A stretch of 64,000 nt of DNA from Actinomadura craniellae (GCF_003289645.1 NZ_QLYX01000014.1:158142-222141), one strand, 5' to 3'. Positions 35,401-43,731 are shown, numbered from the stretch's first letter. The notes: generated by a model not told the origin, from the sequence alone. Made by a program: numbers and translations.

Positions 35401-36237
35401 CGCTGGGACGAGGTCGCCGGCGCCCTCCGGGCCATCCGGCACGGGGCCGGCCTGCACCGGCGCCCGCCCCGGGCCGACGACAGGACCGGCCACGCGCTGA
35501 ACGTCCTCACCCTGCTCTTCCTCGCCCAGGCCTACCGGTTCCGCCGGCCGGGAGGCGACCCCGAGAAGGCGGACGACCGGTACGCCCAGGCGCGGGAGTC
35601 GGTGCGGCGGCATGTCGCCGCGGGCTACTCCGAGCACGCCTGGCACGAGCCGTGGCTGATCTTCGAACGGGCCGACATGTGGTGCGAGCTGGGCGACCTC
35701 GACCGCTCCGCCGGGCTGCTACGCGAACTGGACGCCATCGCCGAACAGGACGTGGACATGGAGGTGATCGACCGCGACCTGATGTGCCGGGCCGTCCGGC
35801 TGCACGGCGACGTCCGGCTCGCCCGGGGCGATCACCGCGCCGCCGCCGAAGCCTACGGGCGGGCGGTCATGCTCGCGTACACCTACCACGTCTGGCAGGA
35901 GACGGAGAAGCAGTCGGCGAACGCCTACACCCGCGAACTGCACCGGGAGACCCTCGCGCGCGCCGGCGACGGTCTCGCCCTGATCCACCGGCGGGACCCG
36001 CGGCGGTGGGCCGAGGGGGTCGAGTGGATCCGGGCCTTCTTCGCGCCCTACCGGCGGGCGGCCGGCATCGAGGAGCGGCCCGGCCTCACCCCGGCCGGCG
36101 ACCTTTTCCCGCCGCCGCCCGCGGAGGCCGACCTGGAGCAGCCGCGCAGCGCCTACACCGAGCGGATCGAAACGGTCATCGAAGAGCTCTACGACACCCT
36201 GGGGAAGTGGACGAGCCTGGACTCGTACGGCCGGTGA
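32461..36237 (+). CDS. Very large STAND-type NTPase with two NTPase modules
   Basis: 1258 residues, with GGAGGT four bases before ATG 32461. Layout: helical N-terminal domain (1-110); motif R-T-Y-Q-A-A-R-D-Q-T-I (about 122-132); NB-ARC-like module 1 starting NPEFIGRQAETDHLL, with a degraded P-loop RRPGTGMT (Lys to Met, approx. 194-201), intact Walker B LLVVDDV (approx. 280) and a CDGLPEAL motif; module 2 with intact P-loop ARPGTGKSS (approx. 463-471) but a weaker Walker B VVLADN (approx. 624-629); then a long TPR-like helical C-terminus. STAND proteins are signal-sensing switches, in bacteria often in phage defence or development. The effector and trigger are unknown. Confidence 0.8.
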   Translation: MAGVVSAAGAIADYLALRARLAHGDVDAESLQDFGADFAILSDFVHAELSDDDTLTSLEEQAQAGAVREQTIRRVADAIVEAAQRNPELARKLNSLPERPGSTTDAVGSDIRMDAQASEHGRTYQAARDQTIHDYGGVTYNYGDASGQAAFRVRPLSARDLNPEFIGRQAETDHLLHMLDPDSAVTGPVQLSARRPGTGMTALAVQVAATAARRGWYRVVYVGLPAPHGNTDRVRAERLLPVLLDALGRPPASGSPHDLQIRYRTELAELAEQGERVLLVVDDVTEADADLLETLAAGSPHRLLVTACPAVERVRGASTVPVGGLPEHEAVEFLDRALVRGSTNTAPRPHLQRLAWLCDGLPEALRRAVEYLTSPGRSPASVCDLVQELADEYDARAEPGSGPTADRDPSVHAIIRLAGHGWGLSPAVPGTAAGKHLVGRRALLGWTRADHEAGRAALWDIVARPGTGKSSLLQVMGETFAGPGTSVVFISAEWGALAYDRRRSSSDDPLVVELARAEFCYETVQRAADDLADAEPQQAALVNQIRVTRLEVESLLDEPPPHRPDLDVKDALLPHAPAVAAPPVLDERVSHWYADRVREKLQGFGTQIATLLAELTAADDRRLVVLADNLHRVTDPACRTWLLDILTRQVHCLAVISRRPGTAPAWPGAITYRPRNLTTPEISEYFRLYLGEGVMNDELCGRISRHTEGSPQAVALICSALLGRGERTLTDVLGDLRATAVGAPLIQRICLVARQMVTHRCELVLGRTEAELPLFDYLAVMNNIDAPLLATVLGKYGFGEAQAGELLGWLEEQHSFIGGYDDDEEEGLRLHEAVREQRRGELAPARLRELHLHLEAIYHARVEDFSPDFDEWEESTAYCAWSRFELPEYRRLLREWVYHAVRGQGASLDRRTALGITKVFLEAFWWWGCYVRFELCDELLRVFDEVVGDRTGADEERLAVLVRFYLNYPRGWQQDQADPERWDEVAGALRAIRHGAGLHRRPPRADDRTGHALNVLTLLFLAQAYRFRRPGGDPEKADDRYAQARESVRRHVAAGYSEHAWHEPWLIFERADMWCELGDLDRSAGLLRELDAIAEQDVDMEVIDRDLMCRAVRLHGDVRLARGDHRAAAEAYGRAVMLAYTYHVWQETEKQSANAYTRELHRETLARAGDGLALIHRRDPRRWAEGVEWIRAFFAPYRRAAGIEERPGLTPAGDLFPPPPAEADLEQPRSAYTERIETVIEELYDTLGKWTSLDSYGR

Positions 36238-36246
36238 GACCAGGCG

Positions 36247-36615
36247 TCACAGCGCGGGCAGTTCGGGCAGGCCCTCCTCGTCCGGCTGCGCCGACGTGAA
36301 GACGGCCATGGCGCCGACGGGGCGGCTCCACGGGTCGCGCAGCAGGATCAGCTGGACCGCGCAGGTACGCACCGAACCGTCATGGTGCAGGACGGGGACG
36401 AGCACGGCGCCACGGTCGAGTTCGGCTCCCGTGCCTTCGGCCATCAGCGCCCGGTACCCGTTCCAGTGCTGCTCCCGATGGGTGTCCGGGACGAGGATGT
36501 CCAGCGTGCTGCCCACGGCGTCTCCCGCCGGATGGCCGAACAGCCGCTCGGCCCCCGCGTCCCAGGAACGGATCACCCCATCGGCGTCGGCGGCCACAAG
36601 CGCGAACAACGTCAT
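36247..36615 (-). CDS. Stand-alone PAS-domain protein
   Basis: 122 residues from ATG 36615 (AAGGGGG upstream). It is essentially one PAS domain: ALVAADADGVIRSWDAGAERLFGHPAGDAVGSTLDILVP followed by a PAC-like strand region VLHHDGSVRTCAVQLILLRD. No output domain is attached, so it must act through a partner or bind a ligand. It converges on the large NTPase gene (10 bp from its stop). Confidence 0.8.
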   Translation of the reverse strand: MTLFALVAADADGVIRSWDAGAERLFGHPAGDAVGSTLDILVPDTHREQHWNGYRALMAEGTGAELDRGAVLVPVLHHDGSVRTCAVQLILLRDPWSRPVGAMAVFTSAQPDEEGLPELPAL

Positions 36616-36792
36616 CGACCCCCTTGATCGAGCCGGCCATTCGAAAAGGGCCGACCGAAATACGAAATCCCCGAATGGCCGCCGGCCGTCGCGAAAAACC
36701 GCCGACAATCCCTCGCGAGATATACCAGAATTTCGCGCCGGTGACGACGGCCCGGCCAGATCAGGCATGGTCGCCCGCCGGGCGGGCGAGGT

Positions 36793-37209
36793 TTACTTCT
36801 CGTTGATGGTCTGGTCGCGCCCGGCCATGTAGACGCGCCCGCGGTCTTTCGCCGTCGCATTCATCGAGACGTTCTGCGTTCCGGGCTGTTCATTCGCCGG
36901 CAGCAGCGGTTTCCACACCTGGTCCAGCACCTGCTGGATCTCGGCGCCCACGGCGGGGTCCGCGGCCACCAGGCGCGCCAGCCGGCGCCGCCAGTCGGCC
37001 ACGAGTTCCTGCTCCGCGTCCTCGTCGCCGTCCCTGCGGGCGGCCAGGACCTCGCCGCGGACCTCTTCGAGTTCGGCCTCGACCGCCTCCGCGCGGTCGG
37101 GATACACCCGCCGCCACAGCTTGACCGCCCCCGCCCGCGCGCCCTGCCATCCGTCGGTGGCCATCGCCGCCACCAGCGCCGTCCCCGACGTCATCAGCAA
37201 CGGATCCAC
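36793..37209 (-). CDS. Small helical protein with C-terminal R-V-Y-M-A-G-R-D-Q-T-I motif
   Basis: 138 residues from GTG 37209 (GGAGG upstream). The N-terminus DPLLMTSGTALVAAMATDGWQGAR and the charged helix DRAEAVEAELEEVRGEVLAARRDGDEDAE are followed by a Gly/Asn linker and the terminal RVYMAGRDQTINEK. The same tail motif occurs at residues 122-132 of the NTPase at 32461, also right after a helical domain of similar size. Related proteins recur in actinomycetes, function unknown. A docking or assembly motif is inferred. Confidence 0.75.
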   Translation of the reverse strand: MDPLLMTSGTALVAAMATDGWQGARAGAVKLWRRVYPDRAEAVEAELEEVRGEVLAARRDGDEDAEQELVADWRRRLARLVAADPAVGAEIQQVLDQVWKPLLPANEQPGTQNVSMNATAKDRGRVYMAGRDQTINEK

Positions 37210-37479
37210 GCCCGCCTCCACACCCCTAGGCAACCCTCCCGACCGTAACCCCGCGCCCCCGCCGCCGGCGACCGGCCGCACGGCCTGGCCACATCCGGCA
37301 TCCCGCGACCGGCCGGCCCGCGCTGAACCTCCCGCCCACCCACCCCCGTACCGCAGGTGAGGCGGGTGCGCCGCGTCCCGGTGACGCTCGCCGTTCCAGG
37401 ACCGGGAGGTCGATGTTGACGCACGGCAGTCTTCTCCGCCGGGACGGAACCGCTCCCGGCCACGATCCGGTGGCCCGCC

Positions 37480-39447
37480 GTGACCGCTGAGGCGCCGCAC
37501 CACCGGTCCTGGTCGCCGCGGCCGCTGTGGCTGGCCTGCGCCGCGTTCCCCGCGGCGCTCGTCGCGCTGGCCGCGGCGCTGCGCTGGGGTGCGCCGCCGG
37601 TGGCGGAGGTCCCGACGCTGTCGCAGGCGGGGCCGCTGACCGAAGGCGGGCTGCCGGTCGCCGAGTTCCTCACGAACGCGGCGGGGACGATCACTGTCGG
37701 CTGGCTGCTGCTGGCGGTGGTGTTCCTGCCCGCCGGGGAGGGCGGCACGCTGTCCGCGCCCGCCCGCCGGTGCCTGCGCGCGGCCTCGCTGGGCGCCGCC
37801 GCCTGGGCCCTGGCCGCGCTGGGCACCGCGGTGCTGACCATCTCGGACCTGGCCGGGGTGCCGGTGACCGACGTCCTGAAGGGGTCGTTGCTGGTCGGGT
37901 TCCTCACCGACCTGACGCTGGGCCGCGCGCTGCTGGCGGTGGCGGTGATCGCCGTCGCCGTCTCGGCCGGTGCGCGGCTGCCCCGGACGGTCGATGGTGC
38001 GGGATACCTCCTGGTCGCGGCGCTGGCCGGGCTGGTGCCGCCGGTCTTCACCGGGCACGCGGCATCGTCGGGCAGCCACTCGCTGGCCGTCTACGGCATG
38101 GCCGTGCACGTGATCGGTGCGGCCGTCTGGGTCGGCGGCCTGGTGGCGCTGACCCTGATGTACCGGGACGTGACCGACCACCTGGCCGACGTCGTCTCCC
38201 GGTACAGCGGGCTGGCCCTGGTGTGCTGGGCTGCGGTCGCGGCCAGCGGGCTGATCAGCGCGTGGACCAGGCTGGGCGGCTTCGACCTCACCTCCCGTTA
38301 CGGGGCGCTCGTCGCGGTGAAGACCCTCGCGCTGGCGGCCCTGGCCGCGCTGGGCTGGTGGCACCGGAGGTCGAGCATCCCCGCGCTGCGCACGTCGCGG
38401 CGCGCCATGGTCTTCGCGCGCGTCGCCGCGGTCGAGATCGTCGTGATGGCGGTGACCATGGCGGTGGCCGTCGGTTTGTCCCGCACCGCCGCCCCCGTCC
38501 AGGAGGCGCCGCCGGCCAGCACCCCGGAGATGATGCTGGGATTCCCGCTGCCCGGGCCGCCCGACCTGCGCGCCTACGCGCTGGGCTGGTGGTTCGACCC
38601 GCCGTTCCTGGCCGTGGTCCTGGCCGGTGGGGCCCTGTACCTGGCGGGGGTGCTGCGGCTGCGCCGCCGCGGGACCGCCTGGCCGCTGCCGCGCACCCTG
38701 GCCTGGTTCGCCGGCCTGGCCGTCGTCCTGGTCGCGACCTGTGGCGGGCCGGCGCGTTACAGCATGGTCCTGTTCAGCGTGCATGTCGTGCAGCACCTGG
38801 CGTTGAGCATGCTCGCCCCGGCGATGCTGCTGCTGGGCGCCCCCCGCACGCTCGCGCTGCGCGCGCTGCGGGCCGAGCCGGCACGGGCGGGACGGACCCC
38901 CCGCCAGATCCTGCTCGCCGTGCTGCACAGCCGGGCGCTGTGGGTGCTGTCCCACCCGCTGCTGGCCTCGACCCTGTTCGTCACCAGCCTGTACGGCTTC
39001 TACCGCACCCCGCTGTTCGAGGCCTCCCTGCGCGACCACGCCCTGCACTCGCTCGCCATGGCCTGCTTCGTCCTCGCGGGGCTCCTCTACCTGTGGACCA
39101 CCGTCGGCTCCGGCCCGCACCGGCTGCGGCCGGGGGCACGGTTCCTGCCGGTGCTGGCCGTCCTGCCCTGCCACGCCTTCTTCGGGATCGGCCTCATGAC
39201 GTCCGAGGGCGTGCTCGCCGCCGGCTGGTACAACGCCCTCGGCCGGGCCTGGGGTGCCGCGCCCCTGGACGACCAGCGGGCCGCCGGCGGGCTCGCCCTG
39301 GTCATCGCCGGGACCACCACCGCGCTGATCGTGATCGCCCTGACCCACCGGTGGGTCCGCGAAGCACGACGGCCTGGCAGGGAACCGGCCGCACCCGGCA
39401 CCGACCCGGCCGGACGCGGGCGGGTCACGGCCGGCGGCGCTCCCTGA
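37480..39447 (+). CDS. CopD-CtaG fusion: copper uptake/cytochrome c oxidase assembly membrane protein
   Basis: 655 residues from GTG, many membrane helices. The N-terminal half carries a CopD domain (FTGHAASSGSHSLAVYGMAVHVIGAAVWVGGL, with the conserved His and WVGGL), the C-terminal half a CtaG (caa3 assembly) domain (YSMVLFSVHVVQHLALSMLAPAMLLLGAP; HALHSLAMACFVLAGLLYLW). The fusion is common in actinobacteria and probably delivers copper to the CuB/CuA sites of terminal oxidase. Confidence 0.93.
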   Translation: MTAEAPHHRSWSPRPLWLACAAFPAALVALAAALRWGAPPVAEVPTLSQAGPLTEGGLPVAEFLTNAAGTITVGWLLLAVVFLPAGEGGTLSAPARRCLRAASLGAAAWALAALGTAVLTISDLAGVPVTDVLKGSLLVGFLTDLTLGRALLAVAVIAVAVSAGARLPRTVDGAGYLLVAALAGLVPPVFTGHAASSGSHSLAVYGMAVHVIGAAVWVGGLVALTLMYRDVTDHLADVVSRYSGLALVCWAAVAASGLISAWTRLGGFDLTSRYGALVAVKTLALAALAALGWWHRRSSIPALRTSRRAMVFARVAAVEIVVMAVTMAVAVGLSRTAAPVQEAPPASTPEMMLGFPLPGPPDLRAYALGWWFDPPFLAVVLAGGALYLAGVLRLRRRGTAWPLPRTLAWFAGLAVVLVATCGGPARYSMVLFSVHVVQHLALSMLAPAMLLLGAPRTLALRALRAEPARAGRTPRQILLAVLHSRALWVLSHPLLASTLFVTSLYGFYRTPLFEASLRDHALHSLAMACFVLAGLLYLWTTVGSGPHRLRPGARFLPVLAVLPCHAFFGIGLMTSEGVLAAGWYNALGRAWGAAPLDDQRAAGGLALVIAGTTTALIVIALTHRWVREARRPGREPAAPGTDPAGRGRVTAGGAP

Positions 39448-39471
39448 CCACGGGTCGGCCGGCCGGCCCGT

Positions 39472-39627
39472 TCACGCCGACGAGGCGGGGCCGGAGTCGC
39501 CCCGTTCGATGCGCCGTTCGCGGGCGCGCTCCCTGCGTTCGGCGCGCAGCAGGGCCCGGATCCCCACGTAGAAGAGTCCGGCCAGCACGACGATCTGGAT
39601 CACCGCGGCGACGTCTTTCACTTCCAT
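39472..39627 (-). CDS. Small single-pass membrane protein, 51 residues
   Basis: AAGGAGGGG directly precedes the ATG at 39627, an ideal ribosome site. The protein is MEVKDVAAVIQIVVLAGLFY and onward: one N-terminal transmembrane helix, then a strongly basic Arg/Glu helix (LLRAERRERARERRIERG). It is convergent with the CopD-CtaG gene. Function unknown; the arrangement suggests a membrane-tethered, possibly nucleic-acid- or membrane-binding tail. Confidence 0.7.
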   Translation of the reverse strand: MEVKDVAAVIQIVVLAGLFYVGIRALLRAERRERARERRIERGDSGPASSA

Positions 39628-39829
39628 CCCCTCCTTTTCACGCACTGTAGAGCAGGGTCGGCCAAGGGGTGGAAACGGGTGGCGGGCTGACCGCGCCCGG
39701 AACCACCGCGACCCCCTCCAGAATGGCCGCCACCTGCGGAAACTTGATAAGAGGCCAATGGCCTGTTATCGTGAAGCCGTAAAGTTCCAGTGGCCTTTTA
39801 ACGGCCGCAGCGGAACGAAGGGGGCTGAG

Positions 39830-40855
39830 ATGAACGAAGGCACGGCACGCGTGCGGCTCGGGCACTCCGACCTGACGGTGCGCCCGATCGGGCTGGGGCT
39901 CATGGGGATGTCGCAGTTCTACGGCACGGCGGACCCCGAGACGTCGATCGCCACCATCCGGAGCGCCGTCGAACTGGGGGTGGACTTCTTCGACACCTCG
40001 GACTACTACGGGGCGGGCAGCGCGGCACCGGGCCGTCCCGTGCCGGGATTCGGCCACAACGAGGGCCTGCTCGGGCGCGCGCTGGCAGGCCTGCGCGAGC
40101 GGGTCGTCGTGGGGACCAAGTTCTCCGCGCGCCCCACGCCGGAGGGCAGGAGCGTCTTCGACGGGCGCCCCGAGTACGTGAAGGCCGCCTGCGAGGCCAG
40201 CCTGCGGCGGCTCGGCACGGACCGGATCGACCTGTACTACTACCACCGGCTGGACCCGGCCGTCCCCATCGAGGACACCGTCGGGGCCATGGCCGAACTC
40301 GTCGCGGCGGGCAAGGTCCGGGCGCTCGGGCTGAGCGAGGTCGGCCCGGAGATCCTGCGCCGGGCCGCCGCGATCCACCCGATCTCGGCGCTGCAGAGCG
40401 AGTACTCGCTGTGGGAACGCGGGGTGGAGGCCGAGATCCTGCCGGAATGCCGCCGGCTGGGCATCACGCTCGTGCCGTACAGCCCGCTGGGGCGAGGCAT
40501 GCTGGCCGGCGGTTTCGGACGCGGCGCCACGTTCGGCATCGAGGACTTCCGCTCCACCCTGCCCAAGTTCCAGGGCGAGAACTTCGAGCACAACAGGCGG
40601 CTGGTCGACGCGCTCGCCGAGTTCGCCACCACCAGGCGGTGCACTCCGGGCCAACTGGCCCTCGCCTGGCTGCTGGCCCAGCCGCACGACATCGTGCCGA
40701 TCCCCGGCGCCAAGCGCATGGAGTACGTCCGGGAGAACTTCCGGGCCACCTCGGTGCCGCTCAGCGCCGACGACGTGGCGTACCTGGCCGGGCTCTTCGA
40801 CCCCGCCCAGGTCCAGGGCGGGCGTTACGGCGCCCTCAACACCCTGCCGCGCTGA
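39830..40855 (+). CDS. Aldo/keto reductase
   Basis: 341 residues. Catalytic Asp/Tyr lie in FFDTSDYYG, Lys in VVVGTKF and His in LYYYHRLD; the NADPH-binding end is IVPIPGAKRMEYVREN. A broad-specificity NADPH-dependent carbonyl reductase is expected. GGGG-type ribosome site. It is followed 94 bp later by an SDR and then a TetR regulator on the same strand, which could form one detoxification unit. Confidence 0.9.
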   Translation: MNEGTARVRLGHSDLTVRPIGLGLMGMSQFYGTADPETSIATIRSAVELGVDFFDTSDYYGAGSAAPGRPVPGFGHNEGLLGRALAGLRERVVVGTKFSARPTPEGRSVFDGRPEYVKAACEASLRRLGTDRIDLYYYHRLDPAVPIEDTVGAMAELVAAGKVRALGLSEVGPEILRRAAAIHPISALQSEYSLWERGVEAEILPECRRLGITLVPYSPLGRGMLAGGFGRGATFGIEDFRSTLPKFQGENFEHNRRLVDALAEFATTRRCTPGQLALAWLLAQPHDIVPIPGAKRMEYVRENFRATSVPLSADDVAYLAGLFDPAQVQGGRYGALNTLPR

Positions 40856-40949
40856 AAAACACCTCCATCACCGGAGCGCGCCGCGCCGCCGGCGGTTTCC
40901 CGTCCCGCGGCGCGCGGTTCCGGCCGGACACGACGAAAGAGGTTCCATC

Positions 40950-41780
40950 ATGAGCAAGACCTGGCTGATCACGGGAACGTCCGGCGGACTGGGACGCCGG
41001 CTCGCCGAAGCCGTGCTGGAGGCGGGCGACCGGCTGGTGGCCGCCTCCCGGAACACCGACCGGCTCGACGACCTCGCCGCCGCGTACGGGGACCGGGTCC
41101 GCACCGTCGCGCTGGACGTCACCGACCCCGCCGCGGCGCGCGCGGCCGTCCGCACGGCGGTCGAGGCGTTCGGGCACCTGGACGTCGTGGTGAACAACGC
41201 CGGTTACGCGGACGTGGCCTCGATCGAGGACATGCCGGAAAAGGTGTTCCGCGACCAGATCGACGCGAACTTCTACGGGGTGGTCAACGTCACCCGGGCC
41301 GCCCTTCCGGTCCTGCGCGAGCAGAAGTCCGGCCACATCATCCAGATCTCCTCCGTCGGAGGGCGCGTGGGCGGCCCCGGCCTGGGCGCCTACCAGTCGG
41401 CCAAGTGGGCGGTGGGCGGGTTCTCGGAAGTGCTCGCCAAGGAGGTGGCGTCCTTCGGGATCAAGGTCACGGTCGCCGAGCCGGGCGGCATGCGCACGGA
41501 CTGGGCCGGTTCCTCGATGAGCACACCGCCCATCAGCGACCCCTACAAGCCGGTCATCGAGCCGACGGTGGCGCGGATGGAGCGGGCGAACGGCACCCAG
41601 CCGGGCGACCCGGCCCGGGTGGCCCAGGTCATCCTGGACATCACCCAGGTCCCGGACCCGCCCGTCCGGCTGCTGCTCGGCAGTGACGCGGTGGCCACGG
41701 CGCAGGCCGCGGCGGCGGATCTCGCCGCGTCGGACGCCAGGTGGCGGACGGTGAGCGAATCAATCGCCTTCGACGCGTGA
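40950..41780 (+). CDS. Short-chain dehydrogenase/reductase
   Basis: 276 residues. Cofactor motif TGTSGGLG (9-16), NNAG at VVVNNAGYAD, and the catalytic Ser/Tyr/Lys in IQISSVGG..GAYQSAKWAV. The start MSKTWLITGTSGGLGRRLAEA is typical of the oxidoreductase subgroup often found next to TetR regulators. RBS AAAGAGG. Substrate unknown. Confidence 0.92.
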   Translation: MSKTWLITGTSGGLGRRLAEAVLEAGDRLVAASRNTDRLDDLAAAYGDRVRTVALDVTDPAAARAAVRTAVEAFGHLDVVVNNAGYADVASIEDMPEKVFRDQIDANFYGVVNVTRAALPVLREQKSGHIIQISSVGGRVGGPGLGAYQSAKWAVGGFSEVLAKEVASFGIKVTVAEPGGMRTDWAGSSMSTPPISDPYKPVIEPTVARMERANGTQPGDPARVAQVILDITQVPDPPVRLLLGSDAVATAQAAAADLAASDARWRTVSESIAFDA

Positions 41781-41857
41781 CGGCAGGATCCCGCACCTGC
41801 CCGGCGGCGTAGGGTTGCCCGGAACACGGGTCGCGGGAACTCCTCGAAGTGGCGGTC

Positions 41858-42580
41858 ATGACCAGCGGTCAGCAGGTTGATTTCCAGCGCGCGCGCACCA
41901 CGGCGCAGCGCGCGGCCCGCCGGCGCGCCATCCTCGCGGCGGCGGCGGAACTCCTGGGCGAGATGCCCGTGAGCGACATCAGCCTGCGGGAACTCAGCCG
42001 GCGGGTCGGGCTGTCGAAGACGAACGTCGTCCGCTACTTCGAGACGCGGGAAGCGGTCTTCTTCGCGCTGCTCAACCAGGCGCTGGACGAGTGGCTGGAC
42101 GAGCTCCCCGACGAGCTGCCCCCCGCCGGCCGGGCCTCCCCCGCGTCCGTGATGGACGCGTGGGCCCGGTCGGCAGCCCGCCGCCCGCTGCTGTGCGAGC
42201 TGTGGAGCTCGCTCGGAACCGAACTCGAACGCAACATCTCGACGGAGGCCGTGCGCGGTTTCAAGCTCGCCCACCACGAGCTGCAGATCAGGCTGGCGGA
42301 GCTGGTGCGGGAACGCGTCCCGGCGCTGACGGAGCCCGCGGCCCGGGAACTGGTGGCCCTCTCGATCGTGCTGACGGCCGGGCTCTGGCCGTTCGCCAAC
42401 CCCTCCCCGTCCGTCGCGGAGGCCGTCAAGGACCCCGCGCTGGCCCACTCCCGGATCGACTTCGCCGACCGGCTCGGCCGCGCCCTCACCCTCACGGTCA
42501 CGGGCCTCATGAACGTCTCCCCCCACCCGGACGGCGCGTCCCCGGCACCCGCAGGCAGTGCGTCCCGCCCTGCGGAGTGA
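41858..42580 (+). CDS. TetR-family transcriptional regulator
   Basis: 240 residues from ATG 41858 (a GTG three codons earlier is possible). The HTH reads RRAILAAAAELLGEMPVSDISLRELSRRVGLSKTNVVRYFETREAVFFALL. The C-terminal ligand domain is of the TetR_C group (ARELVALSIVLTAGLWPFANP). Its targets are presumably the SDR and AKR genes immediately upstream. It ends 39 bp before the convergent CDF gene. Confidence 0.9.
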   Translation: MTSGQQVDFQRARTTAQRAARRRAILAAAAELLGEMPVSDISLRELSRRVGLSKTNVVRYFETREAVFFALLNQALDEWLDELPDELPPAGRASPASVMDAWARSAARRPLLCELWSSLGTELERNISTEAVRGFKLAHHELQIRLAELVRERVPALTEPAARELVALSIVLTAGLWPFANPSPSVAEAVKDPALAHSRIDFADRLGRALTLTVTGLMNVSPHPDGASPAPAGSASRPAE

Positions 42581-42619
42581 CCCCATGGCCGGGCGCTCGA
42601 ACCGCGCCTGGGACAGGTC

Positions 42620-43306
42620 TCAGGAGCAGCAGTCGCAGCCGGGACCGGACGTCCCGCGGGCGGTGGGGGCGAGCGGCGCGCAGCAGGCGTCTCCACGCCA
42701 GGCGTTGCGGCCCTCGTAGCCGGCCACGGTGGCGATGACCAGGGCCGCGATGGGGTCGGCCCAGGCCCAGCCGAGCAGGCTGTTGAGGGCCAGGCCGATC
42801 AGGAGCACCGCCGACAGGTAGGTGCACAGCAGGGTCTGCTTGGAGTCGGCGACCGCGCTGGCGGAGCCGAGTTCCCGGCCGGCGCGGCGCTGGGCGTAGG
42901 ACAGACCCGGCATGATCGCCAGCGACAGCGCGGCCAGGACCAGCCCCGGTGTGGAGTGCTCGGCCTCCCCGCCGCCGGCCAGCGCCCGCAGGGCGTCGAG
43001 GGTGACGTAGGCGGCGAGCGCGAAGAACGAGATCGCGATGATCCGCAGCGCCGTGCGCTCGCGGCGTTCGATCATCTCCGGATCGCGGGCGGAGAACTGC
43101 CAGGCGACCGCGGCCGCGGAGGCCACCTCGATGATCGAGTCCAGCCCGAACGCCACCAGCGCCCCGGAGGACGCCAGGGTTCCGGCGGTGATCGCCACGA
43201 CCGCCTCGACGAGGTTGTAGGCGATGGTGGCGGCCACCAGCCACCGCACCCGCCGGGCCAGGACGCCGCGGCGCCGCGGGGAGGGGCCGAGCACGACCTC
43301 GGTCAT
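42620..43306 (-). CDS. Cation diffusion facilitator-type transporter with Cys-rich tail
   Basis: 228 residues, about six membrane helices. LVAFGLDSIIEVASA contains the intramembrane metal-site Asp region, and AVADSKQTLLCTYLSAVLLIG the second. The long cytoplasmic domain of CDF proteins is absent; instead the C-terminus ends GDACCAPLAP..GCDCCS, a metal-binding-like tail. It follows an ArsR-family metal sensor with a four-base gap, so it is part of a metal-responsive operon. The exported metal is unknown. Confidence 0.88.
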   Translation of the reverse strand: MTEVVLGPSPRRRGVLARRVRWLVAATIAYNLVEAVVAITAGTLASSGALVAFGLDSIIEVASAAAVAWQFSARDPEMIERRERTALRIIAISFFALAAYVTLDALRALAGGGEAEHSTPGLVLAALSLAIMPGLSYAQRRAGRELGSASAVADSKQTLLCTYLSAVLLIGLALNSLLGWAWADPIAALVIATVAGYEGRNAWRGDACCAPLAPTARGTSGPGCDCCS

Positions 43307-43310
43307 AGGG

Positions 43311-43697
43311 TCATCCCTCCGGTCCGGGCGAGGTCGTGGCCTGCCGCGCGGCCGTGCCGTAGGTCGGGCACAGCGCGACCGCGCGATCGGTGGCGGCCAG
43401 CAACCGTTCGGCCGAGCGCAGCAGGTCCAGCAGTTCGGGGGCGGCGATGAAGTAGAACGACTGGCGCCCCTCGGCCCGGAAGTCCACCAGCTTGCAGCCG
43501 CGCAGGCATCCCAGGTGCTTGGACACCGTGGACTGCGCCAGCCCCAGCTCGCGCGTCAGGTCCACTACCCGCGCCTCCCCGCACGCCAGCCGCTGCACGA
43601 TCGACAGCCGTACCGGGTCGGCCAGGGAGTGGAACAGCGCCGCGGCGGGCACCAGCCCGTCCAGCGAAGTCATTCCACAATCAGAATCAATTCCCAT
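43311..43697 (-). CDS. ArsR/SmtB-family metal-sensing repressor
   Basis: 128 residues with the winged helix LFHSLADPVRLSIVQRLACGEARVVDLTRELGLAQSTVSKHLGCLRGCKLVDFRAEG. Cys residues in LACGEA, HLGCLRGCK and ALCPTYG could bind soft metals as in CmtR-like sensors. Promoter and ATG are leaderless: -10 TATCAT ends six bases before the ATG. Operon partner: the CDF transporter. Confidence 0.9.
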   Translation of the reverse strand: MGIDSDCGMTSLDGLVPAAALFHSLADPVRLSIVQRLACGEARVVDLTRELGLAQSTVSKHLGCLRGCKLVDFRAEGRQSFYFIAAPELLDLLRSAERLLAATDRAVALCPTYGTAARQATTSPGPEG

Positions 43698-43731
43698 ATC
43701 GGGATGATATTCCGCGAGGGCGGGACGTCAA
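43696..43731 (-). promoter_or_regulatory. Leaderless promoter of arsR-CDF operon with overlapping operator
   Basis: On the minus strand: -35 TTGACG (43726-43731), 16-bp spacer, -10 TATCAT (43704-43709), six bases, ATG. A perfect inverted repeat ATATC-N5-GATAT (43696-43710) covers the -10 box and start, ideally placed for autorepression by the ArsR protein. Confidence 0.75.

Noticed and set aside
32437..35646. A 1069-codon open frame on the minus strand opposite the large NTPase
   Set aside because: It mirrors the NTPase gene, has no ribosome site or recognisable domain, and has the Pro/Arg/Gly/Ala-heavy composition of antisense frames in GC-rich DNA.
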